DNA of 64,000 bases from contig JAACJM010000038.1 of the NCBI GenBank assembly GCA_013368315.1, positions 1-64,000 of the forward strand, written 5' to 3'. The translations under genes were made by a program, and so were the position numbers. Origin of the DNA: Tetrapyrgos nigripes. Taxonomy: Eukaryota; Basidiomycota; Agaricomycetes; Agaricales; Campanellaceae. Position 1 is the stretch's first letter. Each line of letters begins with the position of its first letter. Shown one piece after another: positions 32,080 to 42,000 of this stretch. The notes beneath the pieces were generated by a model. That model did not search any database, was not told the DNA's origin, and saw nothing but the letters and a program-made list of their open reading frames with translations.

Positions 32080-32343
32080 TCAGTTGTAGGAGTCTGTGTT
32101 ACACGACGACGGCTCATTGAAAAAATTTTCAGATTCTTGGAAAGGTACTACACGTGACTACTTGGCCCTTGGTAAATTACTCCCTCTTCTGAAGGCCATC
32201 TTATTGACCAGTAATTTACCCGTAAATTACCGGTAAAAAAGTGCTTTGGTAAATAACTCAAGTTTTTTCCCCAACACTAGTTTTTGAATTGAATCTGGTC
32301 ACGGGGGTGACATCAGTTTTCGGAGTCACTGTACACTGCGGAC

Positions 32344-32531
32344 GGCAATGGGTATTTGCCAGCCATTTTTGCGCGGCGTAAATCTCAAATCTTTCAGAGC
32401 AGTTTTTGCAGGCCGAACATACCCCATATGGGACCGTTTTGAGGCCGGAATTCCATATGGGGTAGTTCCGGCGCCGAGCAGAAGTTTGAGATTTAAGGTT
32501 GCACAAAAATGGATGGCAAATACCCATCGCC
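32344..32531. mobile_element. 188-bp MITE with GGCRATGGGTATTTGCC ends
   Basis: The inverted repeats start GGCAATGGGTATTTGCC on the left and GGCGATGGGTATTTGCC on the right strand, and continue through CCATTTTTG with scattered mismatches over about 50 bp. The core TGGGTATT matches the termini of the element at 6494-9088. No target duplication is clear. The interior has a second inverted pair around CCATATGGGG. Confidence 0.65.
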
Positions 32532-34113
32532 GCCCGCGGTGCTACACACCCTTATTTAGCACAGCGCGCCACTGACGGGACGTGAGACCCGATACTGAAC
32601 AAACATTATTTACTACAATACCAGTTCTGTTGCCATTTCGAACCACCTAGCACCTAGCATGGCCACTTCAATCTTATCAGCCATTATGAATGGTATCACG
32701 CCGCCCTCGAACATGCGAAAGTCGATGCGAACGGTGAGATTGATGACCGTGCCCTCAGTAATAGCCTTGAGGTGAGGTTGAGAAGGTTGGTTGTAAAATT
32801 GACAAAGAGATACAAAAAACACACCAATGAAAAGAAATCCAACAACAAAAATCTTGGTTCATGTACCAAAGATGTAGGTCGCGAAGGAGAGCATTCCTAT
32901 CTCAGCTTAAATAGTCCTCATGACCGTTCCTTTCTCAGCATACATAGTCTACAAGCCTAGGGTATAGTGCTGTTAACGACACATACAGTATCTGACACTA
33001 TACCACCTGCATCAAGCAGGTGCTTGCACGAAGGCGGGCCCTGCCTCCGCTGACTGCGCTTTGAGGGTACTTTTAACGTTCCCATGCCTCTTCTCTCTCA
33101 CCGACTTGAAACGGTGGTTTGATTCGGGTTTAATGAGATGATCATTGTCAACATCAAAATAAGGGAAATTGGGGAGAGAATGTTCCATATTACAAAAGAC
33201 CCGCCAGCAGCATATCCTAAATCGCTTCATCGGTCAACAGATATGGACATGACCGCTGCGACAGCTTACCGAGTAGTCATCGACGCTGTTTAACCAATTC
33301 CATAAGAAGAAGAGGGAAAGCCTGATGTGGCGTTGAGTGTAAGTTGAATGGCGACGAAGACAAACTCACCTGGAAGCCAAACATAGAATAGGTACTGCAT
33401 TAAAAAACTCTTGACCATGTGATTGACCATGTGATATGTGCATGCTTATCACGTTTTTTCAAGCTCAAAGAAATCGTTCTTACACTCCTTATTCAGCTAG
33501 CGCGCCGCCTTCGGGGACGCCATTCCCGATACACGGGCTTCTCAAGTCTCACATCACACATTGTACATGCCGGTCAGAAACTCCCTCAGTCGCGACCCAG
33601 GACTACAGTTACTCCGGGTTGTATATCACCAGTTAAGAGAACCGTCTGTTTGGAGATGTAAGGTCCGAATTGCAGGTTAACTCCAATGACGACGTTGTGA
33701 CTGTCAACTGGGCACAAAGACAGTGTAGAGATGAGTACAGGAGAGATAACGCTGGTTGGAAGGCTGGGATCAAAGACTGCAGAAACGCTCTGACCGTTGA
33801 TGAGGATCATGGTAGAGAAGTTAAGACAGTCACAGAGGGAACAGAGTAAGGATGAAACAGCGGAAGAGATGCAGTGCAAATAGGCAGGCAAAGTGCAAAA
33901 AAACGTGACTGCACATGACCTTTCGTATGATTGGGGGGGTCCCTACAGACCCTCTACTTAAAAGTATCGGGAATACGGTAGCGAGAATTTGGCCAGGAGT
34001 ACCGTGACGGCGTCGGAATGCTTGTATGCCCTTGCAGCGGTAATTCTGCTCCCAGCCTTCGCTCAGGATGTTACGAATGCAGGATATAAGAAGGTTTTTA
34101 GAATGCGGAGAGT
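32532..34113. other. Intergenic stretch with a retropepsin-like ORF
   Basis: Apart from the minus ORF at 33586-33891 no coding region is convincing. A small perfect hairpin CACCTGCATCAAGCAGGTG lies near 33006-33024. Short ORFs at 32613-32822 and 33012-33230 (minus) lack motifs. Confidence 0.4.
33586..33891 (-). CDS. Short retropepsin-like protein or fragment (101 aa)
   Basis: The minus-strand ORF has ILINGQSVSAVFDPSLPTSV (DPS in place of the usual DSG/DTG), a middle VVIGVNLQFG segment and an end TVVLGRD. This order resembles retropepsin-like domains in which an Asp loop is followed by VxLGxDW. The first 25 residues are hydrophobic and Cys-rich. It stops right after LGRD where W would be expected. 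It could be an active small gene or a relic of a retroelement protease; the altered Asp motif argues against catalysis. Confidence 0.35.
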   Translation of the reverse strand: MPAYLHCISSAVSSLLCSLCDCLNFSTMILINGQSVSAVFDPSLPTSVISPVLISTLSLCPVDSHNVVIGVNLQFGPYISKQTVLLTGDIQPGVTVVLGRD

Positions 34114-34225
34114 CCGAGCGAGGTTTAGATTCCTCGCCCCCCCCCCCCGACCGCGGGCCTGAGCTAACGACCCTCAATGAGGGTGCCCTTGTCGTATAGC
34201 AAATGGCCACTCCAAACGCTCCTCC

Positions 34226-34262
<37 letters not shown>

Positions 34263-34273
34263 ATGCGGAGAGT
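34101..34273 (+). mobile_element. SINE-like retroposon with 34-base A tail and 13-bp target duplication
   Basis: GAATGCGGAGAGT occurs at 34101-34113 and again at 34261-34273. Between them lie 113 bp and an uninterrupted A run (34227-34260). The 5' part, CGAGGTTTAGATTCCTCG, can fold as a tRNA T-arm (5-bp stem) and resembles the tRNA B-box GGTTCGANTCC, so it may be a 5'-truncated tRNA-derived SINE. A run of about 12 C follows. The perfect duplication and unbroken A tail mark target-primed reverse transcription and a recent insertion. No LINE partner is in the window. Confidence 0.75.
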
Positions 34274-34810
34274 AGCGAACCCTAGGGAGTAGAGTAGAGA
34301 GAACTGCGTGGATATCAAGCGTAAAAGTGGGAGTTTTTCGCAAAATTGAAACCGCGATAAACCGCGAGAAAGTGCCTCACCTCTTTGCGTCATGAACTAC
34401 TCTCAAAAACATCTACCGGGTCCTTCTTGGAAGCTCTTCACTCGATATACGATGACTTTGCTTTAACTCACGATACGTTGGTGAAGGAAATCCCGACCCA
34501 CTTGCAACCGTGGTTCCCGGTCTCTTATCTGCTCTCTCCTAGCTAGTCAAACAGAGTTAGGCTGCAAACGCAGTGTATACGTCTAACTTGCACACGCAGG
34601 CCATCATCGTACTCCGGGGAAATTTGAACCTTATTGGCCGTCTACGTCTACATTGGTACTGACCGTGATTTCGGGGTTCTGACCGACCGTCTTTGACTTC
34701 CAGGACAACTGCATTTCCAACCTTTCTCTCGCCGATTTTTGGTTTCAAGAACATACTAGCCGCACTCACGACCGTCTCATACTTATCCCAACTCTAATCT
34801 CGAAAGAAGA
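34274..34810. other. Intergenic region upstream of the secreted-protein gene
   Basis: No gene is supported. A minus ORF at 34557-34769 lacks motifs. This stretch should contain the promoter of the gene starting at 34811, but no clear TATA box was seen. Confidence 0.35.
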
Positions 34811-35641
34811 ATGCTCGTCTCTACCATGGCACTCCTCCTACTGGGCTCATTGTCGTCCTTTTTCCTTCAAACGATATTCGCAGCGTACGCATCTTTCAGT
34901 GTACACTACCCATGGGCAACACGACGACCTGCAAATGAGATTCGTTCTACTTTGAGCGATTGTAAGCCATTTTGCGGTACGTGTACACAATAGTGGTCAC
35001 TGAAATATCTGTCTAATTGGAGCTCTATTACTGACACTATGATAGGCATCCCTTTCCACAACCCTCAACCTTTCGCAGCGTACCAAACGACTTTTCTCTC
35101 GTTTTCTGGACATCCTGGTGACCTAGGTGAGTGGTATAATACCGTCCGGCAAACATAGCGCTCACTGACTCAATGTGGATTTTAGTGACAGTCTGTTATG
35201 GACGTACACGCGCCCGGCGCCGCACGTCACGGTAGTCGTGATGCCTTCCCAAATACCGTCGCTTCAAATGTCCCGATTTCGCCTACTGGTCAGCTGTGTT
35301 TCGACATCAAGATGCCTAGTATTTCGTTGAAAGAGAAGGAGTTCGGCATGTTTTTGTTTGAAGTTACTGATCCTGAGACGGGAGAGGTTACTGGGTATCA
35401 TGTAAGTTACAATGTTCTATCTCTCTCTCCACTCTCTCCATCTTCGTGGAAATTTGGACGACCTTAAGCTTATGAGCTGACTTCGGATTCTTTCTTTCTC
35501 TTTCTTTTTCGCTTCGGTTGACTCTAGTGCTCGGATGTGTACATGGCGAATGATGATGATGCAAAGTCGGAGGACCATCCTGCGATGTGTGCTAGGAATA
35601 ATGATACACTTATTCCTATGCCGCCTGAGGATGAGTGGTAA
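34811..35641 (+). CDS. Small secreted cysteine-containing protein (192 aa predicted)
   Basis: Four exons join in phase: 34811-34976, 35046-35126, 35186-35403, 35528-35641. The N-terminus is a typical signal peptide (STMALLLLGSLSSFFLQTIFA). The mature part has six to seven Cys (SDCKPFCG, VTVCYG, QLCFDI, HCSDVY, AMCARN), which could form disulphides, and an acidic C-terminus (IPMPPEDEW). KEFGMFLFEVTDPETGEVTG looks like a beta-rich core. No named family was recognised. Size, signal peptide and Cys content fit the small-secreted-protein class of mushrooms, many of which are surface or effector-like, but that role is inference. No stop or frame break is present in the predicted exons. Confidence 0.65.
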
Positions 35642-36084
35642 CGGTTCAGAGTCATATACGAGGTTTCTGTTCCAATGTCGCTCCGTGTAACGTCGACGTA
35701 AATGTACGTGTATATGTTCAGGAAGGTTCAAATTGCGTTCCCAGCAATGACGAAGATGTGCTTATTGCAAAGCAGTCTTTTCGGGACGAGCTAAGCCATA
35801 AGTTGCGAGGAGGTAAGGGGTAATTCCTTTCATTCAAGGAGTTGAATGATGTTAAAACGTAGCATATCATTACTACTAGAAAACGAGTCTCTGGTGAAGT
35901 ATGTAGAGTAAACAGCAGTTGTCATATACTTAAACTAACGAAATGAAGCAGGCAAGTAATGTACGCTCCAAGTTTGACACTTGGTACAGTCCGTCATAAT
36001 ACAGTAGAAACATGCAATCGAAAGAGCTCTGCAATGCTGGGTCAGGAAAAGCGAAATCAAATGGAGACTGGACTAAAACACATC
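35642..36084. other. Convergent intergenic region
   Basis: Lies between the 3' ends of the secreted-protein gene (plus) and the DUF3638 gene (minus). The ORF continuing from 35635 is out of frame with the gene. Nothing else is seen. Confidence 0.4.
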
Positions 36085-39000
36085 CTAATAATCGAAGTCG
36101 TCCGCCGTGAGTAGTCTGCCATGGACGATTCTACCGAGATGCGTTGGAAGGTAGCCCATACCCTTGCGCCGTAAACCAATCAACTCCTGCAGGAAAGGTA
36201 CAGGGCTCTCGTTAAATCGGCAGTCTTTGAGTCCCATACTCTCTCTATGAGGCCCAACACGGACGAAACCATCGCTTTGAACAGGATACGGTTCATCGTC
36301 AATCTCCATCGGTTCCTCTTCCCCATTATGCAGGCCCAAAAATCGGCATAGACTCAGATAAACGTCGTAGTTTCCCAAATATAGTTGACCAGCGAAAAGG
36401 TTGAGCTGCGAGATAATGTTGACCCGAGGTGGATTCCACGGCTCTGCTGGTAATTGAGGAACAACGTAGAATCTGAGGTCGTCCAAAGGTAGCATGTCTT
36501 TCGTGACTCGAGGGGAGTAAACATGCAAATGTACGTGTTTACTTCGGCGAATAGCTGGTAGAAGGTGATGGACCTCGAAAGGGCTCAATATGACGACGAC
36601 ACCATTGGGTTCGTACTTGTTGCTCGTCAAGAGGAAGGCTACTGGCCTCAGATAATCCGCGCTGCCACGCTCCACCACGTCTCTCTCGGAAATAGTCGTC
36701 GAGAAATCCTTGGTCGCATAGAGCCCAGGGCTGGAGGGTAAGGTAAAAAAAAAAACAAAAAAACAAAAAAAAAAAAACAGCAGATATGTGAGCATGGTTG
36801 CCCATTCAACCAAAGATCGAGCCTCAAAAATACTCACCTCCAAACTGCCTTGCCCTCCACACCTATCAAAGGCACCCTTCTTAGCACGTTTTCAATCGAC
36901 TCATAAACTGCCTGGAAACCTTTCCTGTATTCTGGACCAGTACCGTTGAATGGTAGCACTCCTGTCTCGACAAAGATTGGGAGCCCATGCGATAGGTGGT
37001 GCTTGGCAGGTTCTACTTTGAGTGGTCTCTCTATCTCCGTCTCCTGTTCTATCTCATGATTCACCTCTCTTTCTTGTTCCTCATCGACATCAACATCTGC
37101 AACCTCGTTCACGCCAAGACTCTTCAATCTCTCCCGCAACTCGGGCACCGAGAAAACTCCTTGTCGCAGATTGGCATCTCCACCACCGACTCCAGTAGTC
37201 CCGGACCAGTCCTAACATCATACATTTTCTCCAAAGTTCTCGCCTCCTCCCGCACCCAAACTTTCTGGAGGATATCGATGTTAGGTGTGATTTCCTCTTC
37301 CTCGCTCTCGTCTGCTGCGACTATTTCATTGCTGAACTCCTCCCATGCTTGTCTTCTTCGTAGATAATCTAAACCCTGCTCGGCCCAATGAGGAAGATGG
37401 TGCTGGATATCTCGACAAGTCTCAAAAATCGTCCAACGAAGGATGTCTTCGACATGGATAGGATGGGACGCTGGCGTTGCACGAAGTTGACCTTGTATGC
37501 GCATTTTGGGTCTGAAAGTCTTGATATTGCGATCGATTTCGGAAGGAGCAAAGAAGATGACGGATTGACCGTAGCCAAGTTTTCGCATTCGCATGGCGCC
37601 TGCAATTCAAGGGGAAAAGTCAGCTCGAAGTTCTGTGTCTGCAAGGATTAACACAAACCTTGTATGAGACGATCCTTTGTAACCTTTGGACCAAGGGTCA
37701 CAGCTGCCCTCGAGTTGATTGGTAGTTTTAGGTCAGTTCCGCGAGTATGTGCGTCATCCAGGTACACCAGGCAGTGATCTAGTTGGCCTTTGAAAGGTGA
37801 GGAAATCAGTGTTTTCAACGGTCCCATCCTGGGTCACGACCATCAACTCGTCCTTCTCGCTGAAGAAAATACATGCAAGCATCTCGGGACGCAACCTAAG
37901 CCATTCCTTTGCCAGCTCCTCATTCTTCAAGTCCAACATTTGTGCCCCAACGTCCAGGAGCACTTGGACCACTTGATTGGCCGTCTTCTGGCTCATGAAC
38001 TCCAAAAATTGCACGACGGGAAGGCGACCACCGTCAGGCAACGCTGCGCAGTGATAATGGTTGTTCTCTTTTTGCAAAAGATAGGTGAGAACCTTTGCAT
38101 TGGTGCCGCTTTGCTGTAACGGGTCACGCTGGGAAATGGATGTCGGAAGAAGGAACCGATTGTCGTTAGTACCACTGAATCCGGTGGTAAGATGCCGTGG
38201 CTTTGCCTCTGCAAGGTCCCAGCTAGAAGTCGATAGCTTGAAAGGGAACTCTTTCGCAGCCTTTGGAAAGACGACTTGGGAAAGATAGAAATCAATGACG
38301 GTTTTGCGTTTACCGAAAAGCGGTATGATGAAGTTGACGTGCTGGTCTGCGTCGTCAGTGTTGACGCCATTCAGCGTCCGAAGATGAATAGGAATGGCCT
38401 CGTCGTCATCAACCCATGACTCGTATTCCAAAGGAGGGTTATCGAGCTTGAACAGGAGATCAAAGCAGATCTTCAACTGTGCCGAATCAAGACCTTGGTA
38501 GTAATAGGTAAGACATGTCAGAGCTAGTGCGACGTCTGGATGGCCAAATTCAGCACGGATAGAGGGTACATCCTTCGCACGATAGGGCACCGCCAACAAT
38601 GAACGACTGAGATCCAATCCATAGTCAACACGATATTGTCTTGCTTTCAGAGAATACAGCAAGATACCGTGGGCAATGAGACCACGCAGAAGGAGCAGAT
38701 GCTTCCAGTCATTGCCTCGTCCGCAATACTCCTTCAGTTCCTCTACCACTTCAAGCTCCACCTTTGGGTTTTCAACAAATGCGCGGGCAAGGACTTGTAC
38801 GGTCTCCGGGAGAAATCTGACGTTGAAACTGGAGAGCCGGCCACTGAAGACATCGTCAACCACCAGTTTGATGAGCTCTCGCCCAGCTTTGGTATCAATG
38901 ATGCGAACAGGAGAAAAACTACCGCTTGGCCCAGACTGCAGATCAACGCCGTTGCGATTCTGAGACTTGACGTCGACGATGTGCCAGGAAACGAACTTGT

Positions 39001-42000
39001 AAAGCTCCTCCATAATTGTCCAGCGATCTGGATGTAGTTCAAGGGGTTGTTGCTGACCAACAGTGTATACAAGCTGGTAGCGGATGTGGAGGATTTCGTC
39101 GCTTTCGTCGAGAACATCACGAGAGTGCATATCCAGCCAGCGTTGAGATTTGGCCAAAGATTCGGCAACGGACCTATCTGCAAGGTTATTCGATACCAGA
39201 CAGCGGTCAATACCCATGAGCTTGAACGAGAGAATATGTTCAGGCTGGACAATCCAGATACCCCCTTCCTTCATACAAGTCTCATAGGACTTCTGAATCT
39301 CGGCTACCTGTTCTGCCCCAACGCGAATCTTTCGTGAAAACGGCATGTAGAAGATCCGACGATTGGCAAGACTAGACAGTCTCTCGACGAGCAGCTGGAA
39401 CATCTGACCAGCTAGAGGTTTCAGGACAACGACTCGGACCAGTTTCTTTCCATCTGCAAGCGCGGCTGCGACAAGAGGGACAATGACGGATGATTTACCC
39501 TCTCCCATGTTCAGTTGGAGGACCGTATTCTGACCGGAAGAAGGGGCAATCATCTCCTGTGCTACTCGCAGTTGCAGAGGTCGCGCCAGGAAATTACCTT
39601 CAATCTGAAGAGATAAGTCAGAACCTCATTACAGAATTGTGGAACTTTGAATATAGCCTTACCTGGATCAGAGTCCAATCCAGATATTGGAGAGCTACGG
39701 TCATGTCGAATGTATGGGTATCAAGTTCCCGGAAAAAATCTTCCCTCTTTCCCTGTTGAGCATACGCCAAAAGCCTTATCGCCCGTTGGTACTCTAGAGT
39801 GTCCCGGGCAAGTAGGGTGAGAGCCACTTTCCATTCCTGCGTCAGTTGGGCATTCCGAGGATATGCCAACAGACGAAGAACAGACCGCAAGGTAAGGCGA
39901 GGCCAATTACCGCCTTTGGCAATAGCTTTTTCAGAAGATGTGGTAGGAGACAGTGCAGCGACGACGACGTCCAAGAAAGATTGATAGCGTTCTGCACAAA
40001 GCTCCTTTTGTACCAGAAGTTCCTGGACAGAAAAGGGAATATTCGGAGCTGATGGTAGTGATGGAATCGAAGTAAGGTTATTGTAACTTTCGTGCAGGTC
40101 GCGAGCATAGGCTTTTCGTACTTCCAATGAAGAGTCTGACATCGTGTTGAGTAGCTTCTTGAGCTTAGCTGACTCAGCGGGTGGGTCCCCGTTACGGAAA
40201 TCGTCAGGATTTCCCCAAAGCTGCGCGTCGCGTTGAGGTAGGGCCGGGGCATTGCGGGAAAGGAGACCGGTGAGAGAAATGGATGATGAGGAAGATGGTA
40301 CATTGTCTTTGCAGGGTTGGAAATCGTACTCCGGCACGTCATAGGAAATGGTATTGGCGAAATAGGTATCAAAAACTGAGTTCACTGCACGAGCATGATT
40401 GATCAAAAGTCGGTTCTGATTGCATATGTTGAAATAATTCTGAACATTGGCAATCAGACTTTCGACTCGATAATAGGATCTGCTGACATTGGGGTTAAAG
40501 GTAATGTCGAGACGATGAGTCATAAAATCTCCCCATTGGCCAAGGAAGAAGTTGTTGAGCAAGACAGAAAAGTCCTTGCAGCGCCGGTGATAATGTTGTC
40601 TTCGGCGGATGTCATAATCTCGGTCTTCTTCGTCTGCGAGCCTCTCCAAATTCCATGAAGGCGTAGCCTCGGCAGGAAGTGCAGCCGGAGTGATCAAAGA
40701 CGCAAGTTTCAGGTCTGTTGGAGCAATTCCCTGATCCAAATCAAACAAGAACTCAACAGAGTGAGGTACATGTTGTTGACGTAGTGTCTGATCCCAAAAG
40801 GAAAAGACAATGGGTGCCACAAAACAGCTGTGCTGGGGATTGGCAAACACCATGGCGGACAGACTGAAGAGTAGTCTATACTTTTTTCTATCCCTCGAAC
40901 CACTCTTGATACACTTCTCGTAGATACTCAGCCAAGAGTCGGCAAAATTGAGAGAAAACCACCCTCTGTTGTACGACAGCCGGAAACTCTTTGAAGGCTG
41001 ACGGAGTCTGGCCCAGCGCTTGAAGAGGTGGTGAAGTGGTCGGGGCTTGTCCGCTAGACAATAGGTGGGTCCTAAAAATACATTGGATGCGGCTGAGCAT
41101 ACCACCGTTTCCAATAGAAGTTGCGTATCGCGAGAGCTGTATGAAAGATCGTAGGTACGGCGTTGCGGGGCACCAGCGAAGTCGGAAGGGTAATAAACGG
41201 CATTACGTGCAGCAGCTCGCGAGTCCACGTGGTGATTTCGAGCAGGTAGTCCATCTTTCTTGTCTTTGCCCTTCATATTTTGTTCCGACTGAGGTTTAGC
41301 TTCATCGTCAAAGACACGCTGATGCTCAGCAGAGGCAATGATTTCCTTTGCACGAACAATGAATGCATCATGCTGAGATAGAGGTGGGAGAGAAGGATGC
41401 CAGGTGATGGATTGCACTTTAGGGCAAGACGGCGGGACACCAAATCGGCTCGGAGTCAGCTTGCCAATCTTCACCAATAGGTCCATATCCTCCTCAGTCA
41501 ACTCCCTTGATGACATGCAAGCCGCGGTATGAAATTCGGATAAAGCTTCCTCCACACCAGTCACCTTTGTCAGTGGATCCGGGAGACAATGGCTTGTGAC
41601 TGCCAGAAGGTAGATGAGAAAGAGCCGAGACCTCAGACTTGTATTTCCCGTCAAGCACCCTTGCTCGACATCGACAACGTAGTCGGCAAACCGAATAATA
41701 CGATCATCCTTGTTGTCAATGGTCACCGTGACATGATCATCCAGATATGGCGAGATCTCGACATTACCATATGGTACTAGAACTTTACGACGGGCTCCAG
41801 CAAGGGACCTATTGTTAGGTCGTAGTACCAGACGGTTCTGAAGACCAACGAGAGCACCAAAAGACTGATCATCGTGGTCAACGATCATGCCAGGAAAGTT
41901 CCGGGATTCCAACTCGTCTTTGTCGTTTCTGTGAAATGCAAGGCGGTACCGGGGAAGGTCCACTGCGAGACTCGAAGGGTTAAAGTCGTTTGAGCAGGTG

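Larger units (their letters stand above)
3449..32279 (-). mobile_element. hAT transposon, about 4.5 kb of its own sequence, with nested Copia and Gypsy elements
   Basis: The left end TAGTGTTGGGGAAAAAACT at 3449 matches the reverse complement of the right end at 32279. Subterminal GGTAATTTAC / GTAAATTAC repeats occur at both sides. The only gene that spans the element is a minus-strand Ulp1/BED/hAT transposase found in three blocks: 29379-32079, 20149-20870 and 3627-4317. Subtracting the Copia (15.8 kb) and Gypsy (8.5 kb) inserts leaves about 4.5 kb, a normal hAT size. The expected 8-bp target duplication is not visible (GTCGGGTG left, GTTTTTGA right), so either the flanks were rearranged or the exact ends are slightly off. 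Confidence 0.65.

Noticed and set aside
34227..34260. Poly(A) run as simple repeat or assembly artefact
   Set aside because: The exact 13-bp duplication on both sides shows it is the tail of a retroposon.
36740..36780. A-rich tract as a second retroposon tail
   Set aside because: It lies in an intron of the DUF3638 gene, is interrupted by C, and has no flanking duplication; it is the intron's poly-T side on the coding strand.
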